From Thereva unica (lineage: Eukaryota > Arthropoda > Insecta > Diptera > Therevidae), in NCBI GenBank assembly GCA_949987705.1, contig OX465281.1, forward strand, positions 176,342,516 to 176,406,515: DNA of 64,000 bases, in the 5' to 3' direction. Both the position numbers and the translations under genes were made by a program. This document shows positions 1 through 16,607 of this stretch, in pieces. Below the pieces are notes generated by a model. The model made no database searches. It saw only the letters and a list, made by a program, of their open reading frames with translations, and had not been told where the DNA came from. Each line of letters starts with the position of its first letter. Position 1 is the stretch's first letter.

Positions 1-1450
1 AGTTATATTCATCAAATACATCTAAAATAACTTAAATTCACTTTATTCATCGAAATTAAGTTACATTCATCGAGTACATCGAAAATAACTTAAATTCACT
101 TTATTCATCGAAATGAAGTTACATTCATCGAGTACATCGAAAATAACTTAAATTCACTTTATTCATCGAAATTAAGTTATATTCATCAAATACATCGAAA
201 ATAACTTAAATTCACTTTATTCATCGCAATTAAGTTACATTCATCGAGTACATCGAAAATAACTTAAATTCACTTTATTCATCGAAATTAAGTTATATTC
301 ATCAAATACATCGAAAATAACTTAAATTCACTTTATTCATCGAAATTAAGTTACATTCATCGAGTACATCGAAAATAACTTAAATTCACTTTATTCATCG
401 AAATTAAGTTATATTCATCGAGTACATCGAAAATAACTTAAATTCACTTTATTCATCGAAATTAAGTTATATTCATCGAGTACATCGAAAATAACTTAAA
501 TTCACTTTATTCATCGAAATTAATTTACATTCATCAAATACATCGAAAATAACTTAAATTCACTTTATTCATCGAAATTAAGTTATATTCATCAAATACA
601 TCGAAAATAACTTAAATGCACTTTATTCATCGAAATTAAGTTACATTCATCGAGTACATCGAAAATAACTTAAATTCACTTTATTCATCGAAATTAAGTT
701 ACATTCATCGAGTACATCGAAAATAACTTAAATTCACTTTATTCATCGAAATTAAGTTACATTCATCGAGTACATCGAAAATAACTTAAATTCACTTTAT
801 TCATCGAAATCAAGTTATATTCATCGAGTACATCGAAAATAACTTAAATTCACTTTATTCATCGAAATCAAGTTATATTCATCGAGTACATCGAAAATAA
901 CTTAAATTCACTTTATTCATCGAAATCAAGTTATATTCATCGAGTACATCGAAAATAACTTAAATTCACTTTATTCATCGAAATTAAGTTATACTCATCG
1001 AGTACATCGAAAATAACTTAAATTCACTTTATTCATCAAAATTAAGTTACATTCATCAAATACATCGAAAATAACTTAAATTCACTTTATTCATCGAAAT
1101 TAAGTTATATTCATCAAATACATCGAAAATAACTTAAATTCACTTTATTCATCGAAATTAAGTTATATTCATCGAGTACATCGAAAATAACTTAAATTCA
1201 CTTTATTCATCGAAATTAAGTTACATTCATCAAATACATCGAAAATAACTTAAATTCACTTTATTCATCGAAATTAAGTTATTTTCATCGAGTACATCGA
1301 AAATAACTTAAATTCACTTTATTCATCGAAATTAAGTTATATTCATCAAATACATCGAAAATAACTTAAATTCACTTTATTCATCGAAATTAAGTTACAT
1401 TCATCGAGTACATCGAAAATAACTCAAATTCACTTTATTCCTCGAAATTA
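1..1450. repeat. 25-monomer higher-order repeat unit of the satellite
   Basis: This 1450-bp block (25 x 58) is repeated almost unchanged at 8218-9667, including private variants such as AAATGCAC, AATTTACATT, three successive AAATCAAG monomers, TTATACTC, TTATTTTC and a final ACTCAAATTC/TTCCTCG monomer. The start marker (ATACATCTAAAA) recurs at 1451, 9668, 13554, 14482, 16280, 19950, 21690 and 23140. Marker spacings are 25, 16, 31, 24 (after removing the hAT insertion), 30 and 25 monomers, so the unit is conserved in some intervals and remodelled by unequal exchange in others. Confidence 0.85.
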
Positions 1451-4400
1451 AGTTATATTCATCAAATACATCTAAAATAACTTAAATTCACTTTATTCAT
1501 CGAAATTAAGTTACATTCATCGAGTACATCGAAAATAACTTAAATTCACTTTATTCATCGAAATTAAGTTACATTCATCGAGTACATCGAAAATAACTTA
1601 AATTCACTTTATTCATCGAAATTAAGTTATATTCATCAAATACATCGAAAATAACTTAAATTCACTTTATTCATCGCAATTAAGTTACATTCATCGAGTA
1701 CATCGAAAATAACTTAAATTCACTTTATTCATCGAAATTAAGTTATATTCATCAAATACATCGAAAATAACTTAAATTCACTTTATTCATCGAAATTAAG
1801 TTACATTCATCGAGTACATCGAAAATAACTTAAATTCACTTTATTCATCGAAATTAAGTTATATTCATCGAGTACATCGAAAATAACTTAAATTCACTTT
1901 ATTCATCGAAATTAAGTTATATTCATCGAGTACATCGAAAATAACAAATTCACTTTATTCGTCGAAATTAAGTTACATTCATCGAGTACATCGAAAATAA
2001 CTTAAATTCACTTTATTCATTGAAATTAAGTTACATTCATCGAGTACATCGAAAATAACCTAAATTCACTTTATTCATCGAAATTAAGTTATACTCATCG
2101 AGTACATCGAAAATAACTTAAATTCACTTTATTCATCGAAATTAAGTTATATTCATCAAATACATCGAAAATAACTTAAATTCACTTTATTCATCGAAAT
2201 TAAGTTATTTTCATCGAGTACATCGAAAATAACTTAAATTCACTTTATTCATCGAAATTAAGTTATATTCATCGAGTACATCGAAAATAACAAATTCACT
2301 TTATTCGTCGAAATTAAGTTACATTCATCGAGTACATCGAAAATAACTTAAATTCACTTTATTCATTGAAATTAAGTTACATTCATCGAGTACATCGAAA
2401 ATAACCTAAATTCACTTTATTCATCGAAATTAAGTTATACTCATCGAGTACATCGAAAATAACTTAAATTCACTTTATTCATCGAAATTAAGTTACATTC
2501 ATCAAATACATCGAAAATAACTTAAATTCACTTTATTCATCGAAATTAAGTTATATTCATCAAATACATCGAAAATAACTTAAATTCACTTTATTCATCG
2601 AAATTAAGTTATATTCATCGAGTACATCGAAAATAACTTAAATTCACTTTATTCATCGAAATTAAGTTACATTCATCAAATACATCGAAAATAACTTAAA
2701 TTCACTTTATTCATCGAAATTAAGTTATACTCATCGAGTACATCGAAAATAACTTAAATTCACTTTATTCATCGAAATTAAGTTATATTCATCAAATACA
2801 TCGAAAATAACTTAAATTCACTTTATTCATCGAAATGAAGTTACATTCATCAAATACATCGAAAATAACTTAAATTCACTTTATTCATCGAAATTAAGTT
2901 ATATTCATCGAGTACATCGAAAATAACTTAAATTCACTTTATTCATCGAAATTAAGTTATATTCATCGAGTACATCGAAAATAACAAATTCACTTTATTC
3001 GTCGAAATTAAGTTACATTCATCGAGTACATCGAAAATAACTTAAATTCACTTTATTCATCGAAATTAAGTTACATTCATCGAGTACATCGAAAATAACT
3101 TAAATTCACTTTATTCATCGAAATTAAGTTATACTCATCGAGTACATCGAAAATAACTTAAATTCACTTTATTCATCGAAATTAAGTTACATTCATCAAA
3201 TACATCGAAAATAACTTAAATTCACTTTATTCATCGAAATTAAGTTATATTCATCAAATACATCGAAAATAACTTAAATTCACTTTATTCATCGAAATTA
3301 AGTTACATTCATCGAGTACATCGAAAATAACTTAAATTCACTTTATTCATCGAAATTAAGTTATATTTATCGAGTACATCGAAAATAACAAATTCACTTT
3401 ATTCGTCGAAATTAAGTTACATTCATCGAGTACATCGAAAATAACTTAAATTCACTTTATTCATCGAAATTAAGTTATATTCATCAAATACATCGAAAAT
3501 AACTTAAATTCACTTTATTCATCGAAATTAAGTTACATTCATCGAGTACATCGAAAATAACTTAAATTCACTTTATTCATCGAAATTAAGTTATACTCAT
3601 CGAGTACATCGAAAATAACTTAAATTCACTTTATTCATCGAAGTTAAGTTAGATTCATCAAATACATCGAAAATAACTTAAATTCACTTTATTCATCGAA
3701 ATTAAGTTATATTCATCAAATACATCGAAAATAACTTAAATTCACTTTATTCATCGAAATTAAGTTATATTCATCAAGTACATCGAAAATAACTTAAATT
3801 CACTTTATTCATCGAAATTAAGTTATACTCATCGAGTACATCGAAAATAACTTTAATTCACTTTATTCATCGAAATTAAGTTATATTCATCAAATACATC
3901 GAAAATATCTTAAATTCACTTTATTCATCGAAATTAAGTTATATTCATCGAGTACATCGAAAATAACTTAAATTCACTTTATTCTTCGAAATTAAGTTAT
4001 ATTCACCGAGTACATCGAAAATAACTTAAATTCACTTTATTCATCGAAATTAAGTTACATTCATCAAATACATCGAAAATAACTTAAATTCACTTTATTC
4101 ATCGAAATTAAGTTATATTCATCAAATACATCGAAAATAACTTAAATTCACTTTATTCATCGAAATTAAGTTATATTCATCGAGTACATCGAAAATAACA
4201 AATTCACTTTATTCGTCGAAATTAAGTTACATTCATCGAGTACATCGAAAATAACTTAAATTCACTTTATTCATCGAAATTAAGTTATACTCATCGAGTA
4301 CATCGAAAATAACTTAAATTCACTTTATTCATCGAAGTTAAGTTAGATTCATCAAATACATCGAAAATAACTTAAATTCACTTTATTCATCGAAATTAAG

Positions 4401-7400
4401 TTATATTCATCAAATACATCGAAAATAACTTAAATTCACTTTATTCATCGAAATTAAGTTATATTCATCAAGTACATCGAAAATAACTTAAATTCACTTT
4501 ATTCATCGAAATTAAGTTATACTCATCGAGTACATCGAAAATAACTTAAATTCACTTTATTCATCGAAATTAAGTTATATTCATCAAATACATCGAAAAT
4601 AACTTAAATTCACTTTATTCATCGAAATTAAGTTATATTCATCGAGTACATCGAAAATAACTTAAATTCACTTTATTCTTCGAAATTAAGTTATATTCAT
4701 CGAGTACATCGAAAATAACTTAAATTCACTTTATTCATCGAAATTAAGTTACATTCATCAAATACATCGAAAATAACTTAAATTCACTTTATTCATCGAA
4801 ATTAAGTTATATTCATCGAGTACATCGAAAAAAACTTAAATTCACTTTATTCATCGAAATTAAGTTATATTCATCGAGTACATCGAAAATAACAAATTCA
4901 CTTTATTCGTCGAAATTAAGTTACATTCATCGAGTACATCGAAAATAACTTAAATTCACTTTATTCATTGAAATTAAGTTACATTCATCGAGTACATCGA
5001 AAATAACCTAAATTCACTTTATTCATCGAAATTAAGTTATACTCATCGAGTACATCGAAAATAACTTAAATTCACTTTATTCATCGAAATTAAGTTACAT
5101 TCATCAAATACATCGAAAATAACTTAAATTCACTTTATTCATCGAAATTAAGTTATATTCATCAAATACATCGAAAATAACTTAAATTCACTTTATTCAT
5201 CGAAATTAAGTTATATTCATCGAGTACATCGAAAATAACTTAAATTCACTTTATTCATCGAAATTAAGTTACATTCATCAAATACATCGAAAATAACTTA
5301 AATTCACTTTATTCATCGAAATTAAGTTATACTCATCGAGTACATCGAAAATAACTTAAATTCACTTTATTCATCGAAATTAAGTTATATTCATCAAATA
5401 CATCGAAAATAACTTAAATTCACTTATTCATCGAAATGAAGTTACATTCATCGAGTACATCGAAAATAACTTAAATTCACTTTATTCATCGAAATTAAGT
5501 TATACTCATCGAGTACATCGAAAATAACTTAAATTCACTTTATTCATCGAAATTAAGTTATATTCATCAAATACATCGAAAATAACTTAAATTCACTTTA
5601 TTCATCGAAATTAAGTTATATTCATCGAGTACATCGAAAATAACTTAAATTCACTTTATTCTTCGAAATTAAGTTATATTCATCGAGTACATCGAAAATA
5701 ACTTAAATTCACTTTATTCATCGAAATTAAGTTACATTCATCAAATACATCGAAAATAACTTAAATTCACTTTATTCATCGAAATTAAGTTATATTCATC
5801 GAGTACATCGAAAATAACTTAAATTCACTTTATTCATCGAAATTAAGTTATATTCATCGAGTACATCGAAAATAACAAATTCACTTTATTCGTCGAAATT
5901 AAGTTACATTCATCGAGTACATCGAAAATAACTTAAATTCACTTTATTCATCGAAATTAAGTTACATTCATCGAGTACATCGAAAATAACTTAAATTCAC
6001 TTTATTCATCGAAATTAAGTTATACTCATCGAGTACATCGAAAATAACTTAAATTCACTTTATTCATCGAAATTAAGTTACATTCACCAAATACATCGAA
6101 AATAACTTAAATTCACTTTATTCATCGAAATTAAGTTATATTCATCAAATACATCGAAAATAACTTAAATTCACTTTATTCATCGAAATTAAGTTACATT
6201 CATCGAGTACATCGAAAATAACTTAAATTCACTTTATTCATCGAAATTAAGTTATACTCATCGAGTACATCGAAAATAACTTAAATTCACTTTATTCATC
6301 GAAGTTAAGTTAGATTCATCAAATACATCGAAAATAACTTAAATTCACTTTATTCATCGAAATTAAGTTATATTTATCGAGTACATCGAAAATAACAAAT
6401 TCACTTTATTCGTCGAAATTAAGTTACATTCATCGAGTACATCGAAAATAACTTAAATTCACTTTATTCATCGAAATTAAGTTATATTCATCAAATACAT
6501 CGAAAATAACTTAAATTCACTTTATTCATCGAAATTAAGTTACATTCATCGAGTACATCGAAAATAACTTAAATTCACTTTATTCATCGAAATTAAGTTA
6601 TACTCATCGAGTACATCGAAAATAACTTAAATTCACTTTATTCATCGAAGTTAAGTTAGATTCATCAAATACATCGAAAATAACTTAAATTCACTTTATT
6701 CATCGAAATTAAGTTATATTCATCAAATACATCGAAAATAACTTAAATTCACTTTATTCATCGAAATTAAGTTATATTCATCAAGTACATCGAAAATAAC
6801 TTAAATTCACTTTATTCATCGAAATTAAGTTATACTCATCGAGTACATCGAAAATAACTTAAATTCACTTTATTCATCGAAATTAAGTTATATTCATCAA
6901 ATACATCGAAAATAACTTGAATTCACTTTATTCATCGAAATTAAGTTATATTCATCGAGTACATCGAAAATAACTTAAATTCACTTTATTCTTCGAAATT
7001 AAATTATATTCATCGAGTACATCGAAAATAACTTAAATTCACTTTATTCATCGAAATTAAGTTACATTCATCAAATACATCGAAAATAACTTAAATTCAC
7101 TTTATTCATCGAAATTAAGTTATATTCATCGAGTACATCGAAAAAAACTTAAATTCACTTTATTCATCGAAATTAAGTTATATTCATCGAGTACATCGAA
7201 AATAACAAATTCACTTTATTCGTCGAAATTAAGTTACATTCATCGAGTACATCGAAAATAACTTAAATTCACTTTATTCATTGAAATTAAGTTACATTCA
7301 TCGAGTACATCGAAAATAACCTAAATTCACTTTATTCATCGAAATTAAGTTATACTCATCGAGTACATCGAAAATAACTTAAATTCACTTTATTCATCGC

Positions 7401-10400
7401 AATTAAGTTACATTCATCAAATACATCGAAAATAACTTAAATTCACTTTATTCATCGAAATTAAGTTATATTCATCAAATACATCGAAAATAACTTAAAT
7501 TCACTTTATTCATCGAAATTAAGTTATATTCATCGAGTACATCGAAAATAACTTAAATTCACTTTATTCATCGAAATTAAGTTACATTCATCAAATACAT
7601 CGAAAATAACTTAAATTCACTTTATTCATCGAAATTAAGTTATACTCATCGAGTACATCGAAAATAACTTAAATTCACTTTATTCATCGAAATTAAGTTA
7701 TATTCATCAAATACATCGAAAATAACTTAAATTCACTTTATTCATCGAAATGAAGTTACATTCATCGAGTACATCGAAAATAACTTAAATTCACTTTATT
7801 CATCGAAATTAAGTTATATTCATCAAATACATCGTAATTAACTTAAATTCACTTTATTCATCGAAATTAAGTTACATTCATCGAGTACATCGAAAATAAC
7901 TTAAATTCACTTTATTCATCGAAATTAAGTTATATTCATCGAGTACATCGAAAATAACTTAAATTCACTTTATTCATCGAAATTAAGTTATATTCATCGA
8001 GTACATCGAAAATAACTTAAATTCACTTTATTCATCGAAATTAAGTTACATTCATCAAATACATCGAAAATAACTTAAATTCACTTTATTCATCGAAATT
8101 AAGTTATATTCATCAAATACATCGAAAATAACTTAAATTCACTTTATTCATCGAAATTAAGTTACATTCATCGAGTACATCGAAAATAACTCAAATTCAC
8201 TTTATTCCTCGAAATTAAGTTATATTCATCAAATACATCTAAAATAACTTAAATTCACTTTATTCATCGAAATTAAGTTACATTCATCGAGTACATCGAA
8301 AATAACTTAAATTCACTTTATTCATCGAAATTAAGTTACATTCATCGAGTACATCGAAAATAACTTAAATTCACTTTATTCATCGAAATTAAGTTATATT
8401 CATCAAATACATCGAAAATAACTTAAATTCACTTTATTCATCGCAATTAAGTTACATTCATCGAGTACATCGAAAATAACTTAAATTCACTTTATTCATC
8501 GAAATTAAGTTATATTCATCAAATACATCGAAAATAACTTAAATTCACTTTATTCATCGAAATTAAGTTACATTCATCGAGTACATCGAAAATAACTTAA
8601 ATTCACTTTATTCATCGAAATTAAGTTATATTCATCGAGTACATCGAAAATAACTTAAATTCACTTTATTCATCGAAATTAAGTTATATTCATCGAGTAC
8701 ATCGAAAATAACTTAAATTCACTTTATTCATCGAAATTAATTTACATTCATCAAATACATCGAAAATAACTTAAATTCACTTTATTCATCGAAATTAAGT
8801 TATATTCATCAAATACATCGAAAATAACTTAAATGCACTTTATTCATCGAAATTAAGTTACATTCATCGAGTACATCGAAAATAACTTAAATTCACTTTA
8901 TTCATCGAAATTAAGTTACATTCATCGAGTACATCGAAAATAACTTAAATTCACTTTATTCATCGAAATTAAGTTACATTCATCGAGTACATCGAAAATA
9001 ACTTAAATTCACTTTATTCATCGAAATCAAGTTATATTCATCGAGTACATCGAAAATAACTTAAATTCACTTTATTCATCGAAATCAAGTTATATTCATC
9101 GAGTACATCGAAAATAACTTAAATTCACTTTATTCATCGAAATCAAGTTATATTCATCGAGTACATCGAAAATAACTTAAATTCACTTTATTCATCGAAA
9201 TTAAGTTATACTCATCGAGTACATCGAAAATAACTTAAATTCACTTTATTCATCAAAATTAAGTTACATTCATCAAATACATCGAAAATAACTTAAATTC
9301 ACTTTATTCATCGAAATTAAGTTATATTCATCAAATACATCGAAAATAACTTAAATTCACTTTATTCATCGAAATTAAGTTATATTCATCGAGTACATCG
9401 AAAATAACTTAAATTCACTTTATTCATCGAAATTAAGTTACATTCATCAAATACATCGAAAATAACTTAAATTCACTTTATTCATCGAAATTAAGTTATT
9501 TTCATCGAGTACATCGAAAATAACTTAAATTCACTTTATTCATCGAAATTAAGTTATATTCATCAAATACATCGAAAATAACTTAAATTCACTTTATTCA
9601 TCGAAATTAAGTTACATTCATCGAGTACATCGAAAATAACTCAAATTCACTTTATTCCTCGAAATTAAGTTATATTCATCAAATACATCTAAAATAACTT
9701 AAATTCACTTTATTCATCGAAATTAAGTTACATTCATCGAGTACATCGAAAATAACTTAAATTCACTTTATTCATCGAAATTAAGTTACATTCATCGAGT
9801 ACATCGAAAATAACTTAAATTCACTTTATTCATCGAAATTAAGTTATATTCATCAAATACATCGAAAATAACTTAAATTCACTTTATTCATCGCAATTAA
9901 GTTACATTCATCGAGTACATCGAAAATAACTTAAATTCACTTTATTCATCGAAATTAAGTTATATTCATCAAATACATCGAAAATAACTTAAATTCACTT
10001 TATTCATCGAAATTAAGTTACATTCATCGAGTACATCGAAAATAACTTAAATTCACTTTATTCATCGAAATTAAGTTATATTCATCGAGTACATCGAAAA
10101 TAACTTAAATTCACTTTATTCATCGAAATTAAGTTATATTCATCGAGTACATCGAAAATAACTTAAATTCACTTTATTCATCGAAATTAAGTTACATTCA
10201 TCAAATACATCGAAAATAACTTAAATTCACTTTATTCATCGAAATTAAGTTATATTCATCAAATACATCGAAAATAACTTAAATTCACTTTATTCATCGA
10301 AATTAAGTTACATTCATCGAGTACATCGAAAATAACTTAAATTCACTTTATTCATCGAAATTAAGTTATTTTCATCGAGTACATCGAAAATAACTTAAAT

Positions 10401-13400
10401 TCACTTTATTCATCGAAATTAAGTTATATTCATCGAGTACATCGAAAATAACTTAAATTCACTTTATTCATCGAAATCAAGTTATATTCATCGAGTACAT
10501 CGAAAATAACTTAAATTCACTTTATTCATCGAAATTAAGTTACATTCATCGAGTACATCGAAAATAACTTAAATTCACTTTATTCATCGAAATTAAGTTA
10601 TACTCATCGAGTACATCGAAAATAACTTAAATTCACTTTATTCATCAAAATTAAGTTACATTCATCAAATACATCGAAAATAACTTAAATTCACTTTATT
10701 CATCGAAATTAAGTTATATTCATCAAATACATCGAAAATAACTTAAATTCACTTTATTCATCGAAATTAAGTTATATTCATCGAGTACATCGAAAATAAC
10801 TTAAATTCACTTTATTCATCGAAATTAAGTTACATTCATCAAATACATCGAAAATAACTTAAATTCACTTTATTCATCGAAATTAAGTTATATTCATCGA
10901 GTACATCGAAAATAACTTAAATTCACTTTATTCATCGAAATTAAGTTATATTCATCAAATACATCGAAAATAACTTAAATTCACTTTATTCATCGAAATT
11001 AAGTTACATTCATCGAGTACATCGAAAATAACTTAAATTCACTTTATTCATCGAAATTAAGTTATATTCATCAAACACATCGAAAATAACTTAAATTCAC
11101 TTTATTCATCGAAATTAAGTTATATTCATCGAGTACATCGAAAATAACTTAAATTCACTTTATTCATCGAAATTAAGTTACATTCATCGAGTACATCGAA
11201 AATAACTTAAATTCACTTTATTCATCGAAATTAAGTTATATTCATCAAATACATCGAAAATAACTTAAATTCACTTTATTCATCGCAATTAAGTTACATT
11301 CATCGAGTACATCGAAAATAACTTAAATTCACTTTATTCATCGAAATTAAGTTATATTCATCAAATACATCGAAAATAACTTAAATTCACTTTATTCATC
11401 GAAATTAAGTTACATTCATCGAGTACATCGAAAATAACTTAAATTCACTTTATTCATCGAAATTAAGTTATATTCATCAAATACATCGAAAATAACTTAA
11501 ATTCACTTTATTCATCGCAATTAAGTAACATTCATCGAGTACATCGAAAATAACTTAAATTCACTTTATTCATCGAAATTAAGTTATATTCATCAAATAC
11601 ATCGAAAATAACTTAAATTCACTTTATTCATCGAAATTAAGTTACATTCATCGAGTACATCGAAAATAACTTAAATTCACTTTATTCATCGAAATTAAGT
11701 TATATTCATCGAGTACATCGAAAATAACTTAAATTCACTTTATTCATCGAAATTAAGTTATATTCATCGAGTACATCGAAAATAACTTAAATTCACTTTA
11801 TTCATCGAAATTAAGTTACATTCATCAAATACATCGAAAATAACTTAAATTCACTTTATTCATCGAAATTAAGTTATATTCATCAAATACATCGAAAATA
11901 ACTTAAATTCACTTTATTCATCGAAATTAAGTTACATTCATCGAGTACATCGAAAATAACTTAAATTCACTTTATTCATCGAAATTAAGTTATTTTCATC
12001 GAGTACATCGAAAATAACTTAAATTCACTTTATTCATCGAAATTAAGTTATATTCATCGAGTGCATCGAAAATAACTTAAATTCACTTTATTCATCGAAA
12101 TCAAGTTATATTCATCGAGTACATCGAAAATAACTTAAATTCACTTTATTCATCGAAATTAAGTTACATTCATCGAGTACATCGAAAATAACTTAAATTC
12201 ACTTTATTCATCGAAATTAAGTTATACTCATCGAGTACATCGAAAATAACTTAAATTCACTTTATTCATCAAAATTAAGTTACATTCATCAAATACATCG
12301 AAAATAACTTAAATTCACTTTATTCATCGAAATTAAGTTATATTCATCAAATACATCGAAAATAACTTAAATTCACTTTATTCATCGAAATTAAGTTATA
12401 TTCATCGAGTACATCGAAAATAACTTAAATTCACTTTATTCATCGAAATTAAGTTATATTCATCAAATACATCGAAAATAACTTAAATTCACTTTATTCA
12501 TCGAAATTAAGTTATATTCATCGAGTACATCGAAAATAACTTAAATTCACTTTATTCATCGAAATTAAGTTATATTCATCAAATACATCGAAAATAACTT
12601 AAATTCACTTTATTCATCGAAATTAAGTTACATTCATCGAGTACATCGAAAATAACTTAAATTCACTTTATTCATCGAAATTAAGTTATATTCATCAAAC
12701 ACATCGAAAATAACTTAAATTCACTTTATTCATCGAAATTAAGTTATATTCATCGAGTACATCGAAAATAACTTAAATTCACTTTATTCATCGAAATGAA
12801 GTTACATTCATCGAGTACATCGAAAATAACTTAAATTCACTTTATTCATCGAAATTAAGTTATATTCATCAAATACATCGTAATTAACTTAAATTCACTT
12901 TATTCATCGAAATTAAGTTACATTCATCGAGTACATCGAAAATAACTTAAATTCACTTTATTCATCGAAATTAAGTTATACTCATCGAGTACATCGAAAA
13001 TAACTTAAATTCACTTTATTCATCGAAATTAAGTTATATTCATCAAATACATCGAAAATAACTTAAATTCACTTTATTCATCGAAATGAAGTTACATTCA
13101 TCGAGTACATCGAAAATAACTTAAATTCACTTTATTCATCGAAATTAAGTTATATTCATCAAATACATCGTAATTAACTTAAATTCACTTTATTCATCGA
13201 AATTAAGTTACATTCATCGAGTACATCGAAAATAACTTAAATTCACTTTATTCATCGAAATTAAGTTATATTCATCGAGTACATCGAAAATAACTTAAAT
13301 TCACTTTATTCATCGAAATTAAGTTATATTCATCGAGTACATCGAAAATAACTTAAATTCACTTTATTCATCGAAATTAAGTTACATTCATCAAATACAT

Positions 13401-16400
13401 CGAAAATAACTTAAATTCACTTTATTCATCGAAATTAAGTTATATTCATCAAATACATCGAAAATAACTTAAATTCACTTTATTCATCGAAATTAAGTTA
13501 CATTCATCGAGTACATCGAAAATAACTCAAATTCACTTTATTCCTCGAAATTAAGTTATATTCATCAAATACATCTAAAATAACTTAAATTCACTTTATT
13601 CATCGAAATTAAGTTACATTCATCGAGTACATCGAAAATAACTTAAATTCACTTTATTCATCGAAATTAAGTTACATTCATCGAGTACATCGAAAATAAC
13701 TTAAATTCACTTTATTCATCGAAATTGAGTTATATTCATCAAATACATCGAAAATAACTTAAATTCACTTTATTCATCGCAATTAAGTTACATTCATCGA
13801 GTACATCGAAAATAACTTAAATTCACTTTATTCATCGAAATTAAGTTATATTCATCAAATACATCGAAAATAACTTAAATTCACTTTATTCATCGAAATT
13901 AAGTTACATTCATCGAGTACATCGAAAATAACTTAAATTCACTTTATTCATCGAAATTAAGTTATATTCATCGAGTACATCGAAAATAACTTAAATTCAC
14001 TTTATTCATCGAAATTAAGTTATATTCATCGAGTATATCGAAAATAACTTAAATTCACTTTATTCATCGAAATTAAGTTATATTCATCAAATACATCGTA
14101 ATTAACTTAAATTCACTTTATTCATCGAAATTAAGTTACATTCATCGAGTACATCGAAAATAACTTAAATTCACTTTATTCATCGAAATTAAGTTATATT
14201 CATCGAGTACATCGAAAATAACTTAAATTCACTTTATTCATCGAAATTAAGTTATATTCATCGAGTACATCGAAAATAACTTAAATTCACTTTATTCATC
14301 GAAATTAAGTTACATTCATCAAATACATCGAAAATAACTTAAATTCACTTTATTCATCGAAATTAAGTTATATTCATCAAATACATCGAAAATAACTTAA
14401 ATTCACTTTATTCATCGAAATTAAGTTACATTCATCGAGTACATCGAAAATAACTCAAATTCACTTTATTCCTCGAAATTAAGTTATATTCATCAAATAC
14501 ATCTAAAATAACTTAAATTCACTTTATTCATCGAAATTAAGTTACATTCATCGAGTACATCGAAAATAACTTAAATTCACTTTATTCATCGAAATTAAGT
14601 TACATTCATCGAGTACATCGAAAATAACTTAAATTCACTTTATTCATCGAAATTAAGTTATATTCATCAAATACATCGAAAATAACTTAAATTCACTTTA
14701 TTCATCGCAATTAAGTTACATTCATCGAGTACATCGAAAATAACTTAAATTCACTTTATTCATCGAAATTAAGTTATATTCATCAAATACATCGAAAATA
14801 ACTTAAATTCACTTTATTCATCGAAATTAAGTTACATTCATCGAGTACATCGAAAATAACTTAAATTCACTTTATTCATCGAAATTAAGTTATATTCATC
14901 GAGTACATCGAAAATAACTTAAATTCACTTTATTCATCGAAATTAAGTTATATTCATCGAGTATATCGAAAATAACTTAAATTCACTTTATTCATCGAAA
15001 TTAAGTTACATTCATCAAATACATCGAAAATAACTTAAATTCACTTTATTCATCGAAATTAAGTTATATTCATCAAATACATCGAAAATAACTTAAATTC
15101 ACTTTATTCATCGAAATTAAGTTACATTCATCGAGTACATCGAAAATAACTTAAATTCACTTTATTCATCGAAATTAAGTTACATTCATCGAGTACATCG
15201 AAAATAACTTAAATTCACTTTATTCATCGAAATTAAGTTATATTCATCGAGTACATCGAAAATAACTTAAATTCACTTTATTCATCGAAATCAAGTTATA
15301 TTCATCGAGTACATCGAAAATAACTTAAATTCACTTTATTCATCGAAATTAAGTTACATTCATCGAGTACATCGAAAATAACTTAAATTCACTTTATTCA
15401 TCGAAATTAAGTTATACTCATCGAGTACATCGAAAATAACTTAAATTCACTTTATTCATCAAAATTAAGTTACATTCATCAAATACATCGAAAATAACTT
15501 AAATTCACTTTATTCATCGAAATTAAGTTATATTCATCAAATACATCGAAAATAACTTAAATTCACTTTATTCATCGAAATTAAGTTATATTCATCGAGT
15601 ACATCGAAAATAACTTAAATTCACTTTATTCATCGAAATTAAGTTACATTCATCAAATACATCGAAAATAACTTAAATTCACTTTATTCATCGAAATTAA
15701 GTTATATTCATCGAGTACATCGAAAATAACTTAAATTCACTTTATTCATCGAAATTAAGTTATATTCATCAAATACATCGAAAATAACTTAAATTCACTT
15801 TATTCATCGAAATTAAGTTACATTCATCGAGTACATCGAAAATAACTCAAATTCACTTTATTCCTCGAAATTAAGTTATATTCATCAAATACATCGAAAA
15901 TAACTTAAATTCACTTTATTCATCGAAATTAAGTTACATTCATCGAGTACATCGAAAATAACTTAAATTCACTTTATTCATCGAAATTAAGTTATATTCA
16001 TCGAGTACATCGAAAATAACTTAAATTCACTTTATTCATCGAAATTAAGTTATATTCATCGAGTATATCGAAAATAACTTAAATTCACTTTATTCATCGA
16101 AATTAAGTTATATTCATCAAATACATCGTAATTAACTTAAATTCACTTTATTCATCGAAATTAAGTTACATTCATCGAGTACATCGAAAATAACTTAAAT
16201 TCACTTTATTCATCGAAATTAAGTTACATTCATCGAGTACATCGAAAATAACTCAAATTCACTTTATTCCTCGAAATTAAGTTATATTCATCAAATACAT
16301 CTAAAATAACTTAAATTCACTTTATTCATCGAAATTAAGTTACATTCATCGAGTACATCGAAAATAACTTAAATTCACTTTATTCATCGAAATTAAGTTA

Positions 16401-16599
16401 CATTCATCGAGTACATCGAAAATAACTTAAATTCACTTTATTCATCGAAATTAAGTTATATTCATCAAATACATCGAAAATAACTTAAATTCACTTTATT
16501 CATCGCAATTAAGTTACATTCATCGAGTACATCGAAAATAACTTAAATTCACTTTATTCATCGAAATTAAGTTATATTCATCAAATACATCGAAAATAA

Positions 16600-16607
16600 C
16601 TTAAATT
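16600..16607. other. 8-bp target site duplication of hAT, left copy
   Basis: CTTAAATT here is repeated exactly at 18878-18885 just outside the right terminus. The motif is part of the ordinary satellite monomer, so the insertion site is inside a monomer. Confidence 0.92.

Larger units (their letters stand above)
1..16607. repeat. 58-bp satellite array, left block
   Basis: Head-to-tail tandem repeat with a strict 58-bp period; 117-174 and 291-348 are good reference monomers of the two main types. GC is about 23 percent. Monomers differ mainly at a C/T site (AGTTAC or AGTTAT) and at a linked pair (ATCGAGTAC or ATCAAATAC). A rare CATCTAAAA variant marks 1, 1451, 8218, 9668, 13554, 14482 and 16280, and distances between neighbours are multiples of 58 once short monomers are counted. 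Nine 56-bp monomers (CTTAAATTC shortened to CAAATTC) lie between 1943 and 7204, and one 1-bp deletion lies near 5424. No coding potential is seen. The array begins before the window. The period and variants are read directly; any centromeric role is only a guess. Confidence 0.97.
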
